From Streptomyces sp. NBC_01233 (GTDB lineage: Bacteria > Actinomycetota > Actinomycetes > Streptomycetales > Streptomycetaceae): a stretch of DNA of 64,000 nucleotides. Location: the NCBI RefSeq assembly GCF_035989305.1, contig NZ_CP108514.1:8412501-8476500 (forward strand), given 5' to 3'. This document shows, piece by piece, positions 59,298 through 64,000 of this stretch. Both the position numbers and the translations under genes were made by a program. How positions within the stretch are numbered: the stretch's first letter is position 1; the number at the start of each line of letters is the position of its first letter. The notes beneath the pieces were generated by a model. That model did no database searches. It saw nothing but the letters and a program-made list of their open reading frames with translations, and had not been told where the DNA came from.

Positions 59298-62054
59298 TCA
59301 GCGCAGGGTGAAGGGTGCCACGTGGGTCGTGGTGTCGGCTCCGCTGATGGTGAATTCGAGGTTGTAGTTGCCGTTCGGCAGGTTCCGGGTGCTGACGGGG
59401 AGGCTGTAGGAGGAGAGGACCGGGGTGTAGGTGAACCGGCCTGTGACCGGCCTGGTGACGGGGCCGGTGATGCGGGTGGCCGTCAGCGTGATGTTCGAGC
59501 TGGAGAGGTTGTTGCCGTTGGCGTCGCAGATCCGCAGGCTGATCACGACCTGGCCGAGGAGGCGGACCGGGCGGTTCGGGTCGTAGAGCAGGCAGATCCG
59601 GTACGCCACGTTGTAGGTGACGCTCTTGGTGGACGGGTTGGTGGCGACGTCCCTGGCGTTGACCGTGAACGTGTGCGAGCCGAGCGTCGAGGTGTTGATC
59701 GGGCTGCCGTTGGGGACCGTACCGACGCAGCTCGCCAGCCCGGAGGTGGCGTCCGTGCACGAGTAGGACGCGGTGACCGGCTGGCGGTACAGGTAGGTGC
59801 CGGCCACCGGGCGCACGATGGTGATCACCGGCCCGGCGGTGTCGAGCCGCACCGTGATCGTCTGCGGTGCGGAGGTGTTGCCGGCGTTGTCGGTGGCGGT
59901 GTACGTCACCGTGGTCACGCCGTCCGTGGTGATGGCGACTGTGGCGGCCGCGCCGGGGACGTCGGTGGATGCGGCCGGCTGGGCGCCGCTCGCACTGTAG
60001 GTGATCTTCTGGACGCCGGACCCGCAGGACCCGTCAAGTGCGCCGATGCTCACGATCGCGGGGCTGGTGGTGTTCCAGCCGGCGCCGTTCGGCGCAGGCG
60101 AGATGCTTGCGGAGGCGGTCGGTGCGGAGGTGTCCGCGTCGTAGGTGAACGTGTCGGCGGCGGTGACCGGGCTGGTGCCGTTGGCGTTGGTGACGGTGAC
60201 GTCCACGGTGTCCCGCGCCTGCGGGGGCGCCTGCGCGGTCAGTTCCTCAGGCCCGATGACGTTCACGTTCGTGGCCGCTACGGAGCCGAAGGTGACCGTG
60301 GCGCCGCTCGTGGGGAATTCCGTGCCGCGGATGGTCACGGTGTTCACGCACTGTGCGAGTTCGGGTGCGTGGTTGGGGGTGACGCCGGTGACGGTGGGCG
60401 GGGACAGCGTGACGCGGTCCATCGCGGTGCCCCAGTCGCCGCCCGCGAGGCCGCCGATCTGCTGGACGGTCCAGACGTCCTTGGGGTTGGCCGGGTCGCG
60501 GGCGGTGCCCGAGTAGTCGCCCCAGCGCGCCGGGGTGCCGCGCGAGTAGGCCTGCGTGCCCGCGGCGTAGAAGTCGCCGAACGTATTGGCGGGGAAGTTC
60601 CCGGACGGCACTCCGATCGCCACCCCGGTGGGGAACATGGTGGAGGAGGAGGCGGTGAATCCGGAGAATAGGTCGTCCTCGTCGTTGAGCGTCAACGAGC
60701 CGTAGTAGATGTCTCCCCCCACCATGCCGAGGTTGAGGTTGGTGGCCAGAGTCTGGGTGCCGCCGGTCGAGATCTGGATGTACCGCTGGCAGGCGTGGAC
60801 GGCGGTGTCGCCGACAGGGGTGCAGCTGACGTTGAAGACGCCCCACAGGCGGTTGTTCTGCCAGGCGACCGAGAGCATCCGGTCGTCGTTGGTCTCGATG
60901 GTGGCGTCGCCGCCGGCCGGCTGGGCGGCGTCCGGCGGCGCGGCGGCAGCACCGATGGCGATGGTGTTCTCGGTGTGGTTGACGGCGCTGACCCCGGGCA
61001 CGCCGGTGAACGTGTGCACCACCACGTTGGTGGGGTCGCGCGGGTCGTGCTCCATCGCCAGCTGGTCGTTGATGCCCGACAGAGAGATGGCCGGGACGAC
61101 CTGGAACACGGTGTTGTCCTGGCCGAACGTCGTGAGGTTGATCGTGCCTGCGGCCAGCAGGTCGGCCTTGCTGACGACCACGGTCACCACGCCCAGAAAC
61201 GTCCGGGGGGTGGTTGTCCGGTCGTAGTTGTTCCAGCTGAGCGTGACCTTGTCGTTGGAGTAGCCGAGTTTCGGCTGGTCCTGCAGGACGTTGGTGGTGT
61301 TGCTGCCGGCGATGTAGACGGTCCAGTTCCCGCGGGGGTCGGAGGTGTCGCTGACCGCGACGTCGACCTCGTCGCCGCCGGCGAGGAGGCCCTCGTACGC
61401 GGCGAAGAAGCGGCCGGACCCCGCGTCGTAGTGCACGCGCGGATCACCGCCCGTGTCCGCCGCGAACCCGAAGAAGGCGCCCAGGTCGAAGGGGGCGCCG
61501 ACGGCGTTGCCGGCCTTGTCGTAGACCTGGCCCGAGCGGTTCACGAACTCGACGATGTGGGTGGGCCCGACTGCGAGCTGTGCGTCGGAGGGGACGATGT
61601 TGTCCACGTTCCCCAGGGTGGGGAACGTCTTCAGCCGCTGGATGACGGCCGTGGACGGCACCGCCGTCGGCCGCGCCCCGGCCTTCGTGGCCTTCGGGGT
61701 CAGGGACGCGCTGGTGACCGGCAGACTCGCCTGTTGTCTCGGTCCCTCGGGCGCCGTCCGCTTCGGAGGCGCGAGGTAGGGCTCAACCTGCCTCTCCGTC
61801 GGACGCTTTGGCCGCGGCAGCGCCTTTACGTCCACACGCCGCTTCACCGGGACCCGCTCCACTGTCCCCTCGCCGTCCGCCCGCGACGGGGCGGCGGCCG
61901 TGGGCGGGACGCCGGGACGCGGCTCGGCGGCCGCCCCACCGGCCGGCGCGACCACCATGAGCGCGACGGCGAGTGCGAGCACCAGGGCGCGAGGCCGGCC
62001 GCGCGCCGCGCGGAGTGCTCTCCGGTTCACTTCGGGAAGCCGTTTCAACGACAT
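59298..62054 (-). CDS. large secreted protein with beta-propeller-like N-terminus, IPT/TIG and Ig-like domains
   Basis: 918 residues. Signal peptide (about 20-46), a Pro/Ala/Arg-rich linker (47-130), then a domain of about 400 residues with SGNWTVYI, LSWNNYDRT, ISLSGINDQLAMEHDP, RWGDYSGTARDPANP, which looks like a sialidase-type propeller. Residues about 545-630 are an IPT/TIG domain (VTGVTPNHAPELAQCVNTVTIRGTEF), followed by Ig/HYR-like repeats (SASGAQPAASTDVPG, TYTATDNAGNTS) and a last beta domain ending VAPFTLR. No sortase motif. Likely extracellular, perhaps adhesive or scaffold. ATG 62054 with GGGGGAG upstream. Confidence 0.8.
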   Translation of the reverse strand: MSLKRLPEVNRRALRAARGRPRALVLALAVALMVVAPAGGAAAEPRPGVPPTAAAPSRADGEGTVERVPVKRRVDVKALPRPKRPTERQVEPYLAPPKRTAPEGPRQQASLPVTSASLTPKATKAGARPTAVPSTAVIQRLKTFPTLGNVDNIVPSDAQLAVGPTHIVEFVNRSGQVYDKAGNAVGAPFDLGAFFGFAADTGGDPRVHYDAGSGRFFAAYEGLLAGGDEVDVAVSDTSDPRGNWTVYIAGSNTTNVLQDQPKLGYSNDKVTLSWNNYDRTTTPRTFLGVVTVVVSKADLLAAGTINLTTFGQDNTVFQVVPAISLSGINDQLAMEHDPRDPTNVVVHTFTGVPGVSAVNHTENTIAIGAAAAPPDAAQPAGGDATIETNDDRMLSVAWQNNRLWGVFNVSCTPVGDTAVHACQRYIQISTGGTQTLATNLNLGMVGGDIYYGSLTLNDEDDLFSGFTASSSTMFPTGVAIGVPSGNFPANTFGDFYAAGTQAYSRGTPARWGDYSGTARDPANPKDVWTVQQIGGLAGGDWGTAMDRVTLSPPTVTGVTPNHAPELAQCVNTVTIRGTEFPTSGATVTFGSVAATNVNVIGPEELTAQAPPQARDTVDVTVTNANGTSPVTAADTFTYDADTSAPTASASISPAPNGAGWNTTSPAIVSIGALDGSCGSGVQKITYSASGAQPAASTDVPGAAATVAITTDGVTTVTYTATDNAGNTSAPQTITVRLDTAGPVITIVRPVAGTYLYRQPVTASYSCTDATSGLASCVGTVPNGSPINTSTLGSHTFTVNARDVATNPSTKSVTYNVAYRICLLYDPNRPVRLLGQVVISLRICDANGNNLSSSNITLTATRITGPVTRPVTGRFTYTPVLSSYSLPVSTRNLPNGNYNLEFTISGADTTTHVAPFTLR

Positions 62055-62494
62055 GGGCTCCCCCCTTCTGACCGCCTCGGAAGTCCGGTCCCGCCTGCGG
62101 ATCGCCAACGGACGGTCGTTGTCCTGCAGTAGCCGATGATCACGGGCGGGTGTCTGGCGGAAGGACCGCCCGTCCCGCTCCCGTCTGCGGCTCGGCGTGC
62201 CGACGCGTCCCCCCAACGGACCTATGCCGGGCTGAGCGGCAGACGGGAAGGCATCACCGTGAGTACGCAGCCAGGATCACCCCGGCAGTGGATCTGCCGT
62301 CGCGGCTCAGAGGGCGTTCAGCCCATGCGAGGGCGTACGAGGGCGTGATCTTCGAGCCGTCCGGTGTCGACCACTCCTCGGCCGCGGCGGGGTGCTGTGC
62401 CGGTGCTCTCCGCACGCGACTGCATCCTTTGGACCACTACGGTTTCGGCCCTGCGCAGGACGATCTTGCGGCACCGCCGCGAGAGGGTTGATCC
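62055..62494. other. 440-bp region between divergent genes
   Basis: Should contain the promoter of the 918-residue protein gene. No ORF reads convincingly; a short frame around 62280-62390 (VDLPSRLRG...YEGVIFEPSGVD) may be a gene remnant. No clear promoter found. Confidence 0.4.
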
Positions 62495-62722
62495 GTGCGA
62501 ACAACCATCGGATACACCGTCGAAAGCATCGGCTACGTCGTAGGAGCCCAGGGGCTTGTCAGCTTCGCTTCGCAGACCTTCTTCGGCACGGAGTGGGGCT
62601 GGATGCACAAGGTCGTCGACCTTCCGTCCACCGCTGACCTCGGCATCGTCGCCGTGGGGCTGGCGCTCGTCGTCGGCGGGGTGAAGACGCGGAAGACGCC
62701 CCAGCGGCAGAAGGTCGCCTGA
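62495..62722 (+). CDS. small hypothetical membrane protein
   Basis: 75 residues from GTG 62495 (GAGAGGG upstream). One hydrophobic helix near the C-terminus (LGIVAVGLALVVGGV, about 49-63) and a weaker one at 10-27. Basic tail KTRKTPQRQKVA. Base composition slightly lower in GC than neighbours. No family recognised. Followed by a clear terminator hairpin. Confidence 0.62.
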   Translation: MRTTIGYTVESIGYVVGAQGLVSFASQTFFGTEWGWMHKVVDLPSTADLGIVAVGLALVVGGVKTRKTPQRQKVA

Positions 62723-62724
62723 CC

Positions 62725-62744
62725 GGCGGGCATTTCAGCCCGCC
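62725..62744 (+). terminator. terminator after the small membrane protein gene
   Basis: GGCGGGC / GCCCGCC stem (7 bp) with ATTTCA loop, 3 nt after the stop codon. Confidence 0.7.
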
Positions 62745-62851
62745 ACTCCCCTTTCCGTGTCGTAGCGGTCAGAGCTCCCAGGCGGCCCGCCGCGTGACCC
62801 CCGACGGCTGGTCCCGTGCCCTCATTGAGGTGGAAGTCGTGGACGAGAGGC

Positions 62852-63628
62852 CTAGCCGGCGTCGGCCGCCTCCCGGTACAGCTCCACCGCCTGGTCGCCC
62901 ATCACCGCGCTGTACGAGACCTCCGGTACGGTCCCGCCGCCCTCGTAGCCGCCGAGGACCCCCGCCAGCGCTCCGTCCACCAGCCAGGGGCTGCCGCTGG
63001 TTCCGCCGCTGAGGTCCGGGCAGCCGATCCGTCGCTGGGTCTCGGAGAACAGCTCGGTGGTGTTGGCGCAGCGCAGCGGGGTCTCCAGGGTCCGCGGGTA
63101 TCCGATGACCGTCACCGCGGCGTCGTCCGACTGCTCGGCGGCGACCGGGAAGCCGCCCACGAGGTCCTCGACGGATCCGTTCCGCGCCCCGTCCACCGGG
63201 GCCACCGTCGCGAAGGCGATGTCGTCGTCCGGGTTCTGGCCCTCCGTCCAGCCCGGGGCGAGGTACACCCCGGTGAGCTTCCAGAGGCCGTACGGGGCCT
63301 CGCCGTCCCGGTAGCCCGGCGCGAAGACGGTGGTGTACGGGCTCTCCAGGCAGTGCGCGGCGGTGGCGATCACATCGCGGTCGTCGCTGTGCACCACGGA
63401 GGCGGTGCAGAAGTGCCCGCCGTCGAGCCCGTCCGCGAAGAGTGCGCCCACCCGGTCCGTCGTGGCGTCGGGCACCGCCTGCGCGGTGATCCCGGGCGGC
63501 GCTCCGGCCGTGGCGTCGGGCACGTCCACGCCGAGCAGCGCTGCCATCGCGGTCAGCGCGAGCAGGATCCGTGATGCCCGCCGCGCACGGATGCGCCGGG
63601 CCGGCCGGGGGAGCATGCGGTGGATCAT
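62852..63628 (-). CDS. secreted trypsin-like serine protease
   Basis: 258 residues. Signal peptide (about 15-42), then a chymotrypsin-fold domain: His92 in IATAAHCLES, Asp136 in NPDDDIAFATV, Ser211 in DLSGGTSGSPWLVDG (GTSGSP replaces the classical GDSGGP). Two cysteines in FCTAS and AAHC match the conserved disulfide. Likely an extracellular protease of modest size; no propeptide recognised. ATG 63628. Confidence 0.9.
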   Translation of the reverse strand: MIHRMLPRPARRIRARRASRILLALTAMAALLGVDVPDATAGAPPGITAQAVPDATTDRVGALFADGLDGGHFCTASVVHSDDRDVIATAAHCLESPYTTVFAPGYRDGEAPYGLWKLTGVYLAPGWTEGQNPDDDIAFATVAPVDGARNGSVEDLVGGFPVAAEQSDDAAVTVIGYPRTLETPLRCANTTELFSETQRRIGCPDLSGGTSGSPWLVDGALAGVLGGYEGGGTVPEVSYSAVMGDQAVELYREAADAG

Positions 63629-63735
63629 GATTCCACCCTGCCCGCCGAACCTATGTCCGGAGCCCGGTGTTCCGTATGAATCCCCTGTGAATCCGGTGGA
63701 CCCGATGTGAAACCCGGACCGATCGGCCCGCGAAG

Positions 63736-64000
63736 TCAGCCGCGGCGCTCGTAGACCGTCACCCGGCGGCCCCGCACCTGCCGGTCCTCCACCACCGTGA
63801 AGTGCTCGCGCAGGACCGCGGCCTTCGCCTTGTCGCGCTCCGCCGACGGGGCCTTCGCGACCTCCGCCGCGTCCGTCACCAGCAGCACCCGCCGCTGCCC
63901 GAGCAGCGCCGCCCGGATCCGCGCCGGTTCCGCCTCCTCGCCCTTGAGGGTGGCCGAGGCGACCGGGGTCCGGGCCAGCGCCAGGTCGGTCAGGCCCGTG
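63736..64000 (-). CDS. C-terminal part of a membrane glycosyltransferase-like protein (cut by window edge)
   Basis: Only the last 88 residues are in the window; the frame is open to the right edge. They read RRVLLVTDAAEVAKAPSADERDKAKAAVLREHFTVVEDRQVRGRRVTVYERRG, then stop. This resembles the periplasmic C-terminal domain of actinomycete GT39-type (mannosyltransferase-like) proteins. Identification rests on pattern memory of a short fragment. Confidence 0.55.
   Translation of the reverse strand, partial: TGLTDLALARTPVASATLKGEEAEPARIRAALLGQRRVLLVTDAAEVAKAPSAERDKAKAAVLREHFTVVEDRQVRGRRVTVYERRG

Noticed and set aside
62136..62348. Short plus-strand frame after the 918-residue protein gene
   Set aside because: No ribosome site, atypical composition, no recognisable motif.

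Overview
The window is about 70% GC, its genes show the strong third-position G/C bias that creates long mirror ORFs, and many genes have GGAGG-type ribosome sites and GTG starts. Four genes carry the rare leucine codon TTA. Together with the gene families present (electron-transfer flavoprotein pair, Rv1733c-type membrane protein, F420-type DUF385 oxidoreductase, SpoIIAB-like ATPase, spherulin-4 protein, ABC-F resistance ATPase) this points to Streptomyces or a very close relative. The segment reads as chromosome rather than plasmid, with two insertion sequences and a decayed stretch in its right third.

Layout. 1-8.2 kb: the end of a threonine aldolase, a transglutaminase-like protein, a secreted alginate-lyase-type enzyme, a two-gene unit of a small membrane protein and a STAND NTPase with TPR repeats, a PlsC acyltransferase, a thioredoxin-like protein, and a flavin reductase preceded by a short Cys-containing leader peptide. 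8.3-11.7 kb: etfB-etfA with a strong terminator, then a DUF6986 aldolase-like enzyme with its own promoter and palindrome. 11.7-17.4 kb: a 13-repeat WD40 protein, a LacI regulator, a TmrB-Nudix fusion and a metallo-beta-lactamase-fold hydrolase. 17.5-30.1 kb: peptidase M20, geranylgeranyl-reductase-type flavoprotein, a frameshifted small gene, a DUF385/TetR divergent pair with two operators, a frameshifted spherulin-4 gene, an AlkB-like oxygenase, a ROK regulator, an anti-sigma-type ATPase, a cysteine-synthase-like enzyme and small hypothetical proteins. 30.3-39 kb: a large membrane alpha/beta-hydrolase convergent with a beta-helix-AAA fusion, then an Rv1733c-type protein, a MOSC protein, a Pro/Gln-rich protein and an HpnB-like glycosyltransferase. 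39.3-45.2 kb: glutamate-racemase-like protein, an ABC-F ATPase behind twin operators, and a TetR / ADP-ribosylglycohydrolase operon divergent from a FAD monooxygenase. 45.6-54 kb: a DUF6056 membrane protein, an IS607-type element, and three cell-envelope genes (GH15-like, lipoprotein, PIG-L deacetylase). 54-64 kb: lnt, a Nudix protein, a decayed zone (truncated NmrA gene, Ku remnant), a complete IS701-family element, a 918-residue secreted protein, a small membrane protein, a secreted serine protease and the end of a probable GT39-type membrane protein.

How the genes work together. Most neighbours are unrelated single genes. The clear functional units are etfBA; the coupled small-membrane-protein/STAND pair; TetR-ARH-monooxygenase around one operator cluster; DUF385-TetR around paired operators; and leader peptide-flavin reductase. 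I saw no CRISPR array, tRNA or rRNA gene, or biosynthetic megasynthase. The items most worth following up are the STAND pair, the leader peptide with a hairpin over its Cys codon, the TmrB-Nudix fusion, the beta-helix-AAA fusion, the ABC-F operator pair, and the IS701 element, whose alternative reading frame ends on a stop codon supplied by the target duplication. All function calls are from reading the sequence; no database search was run.
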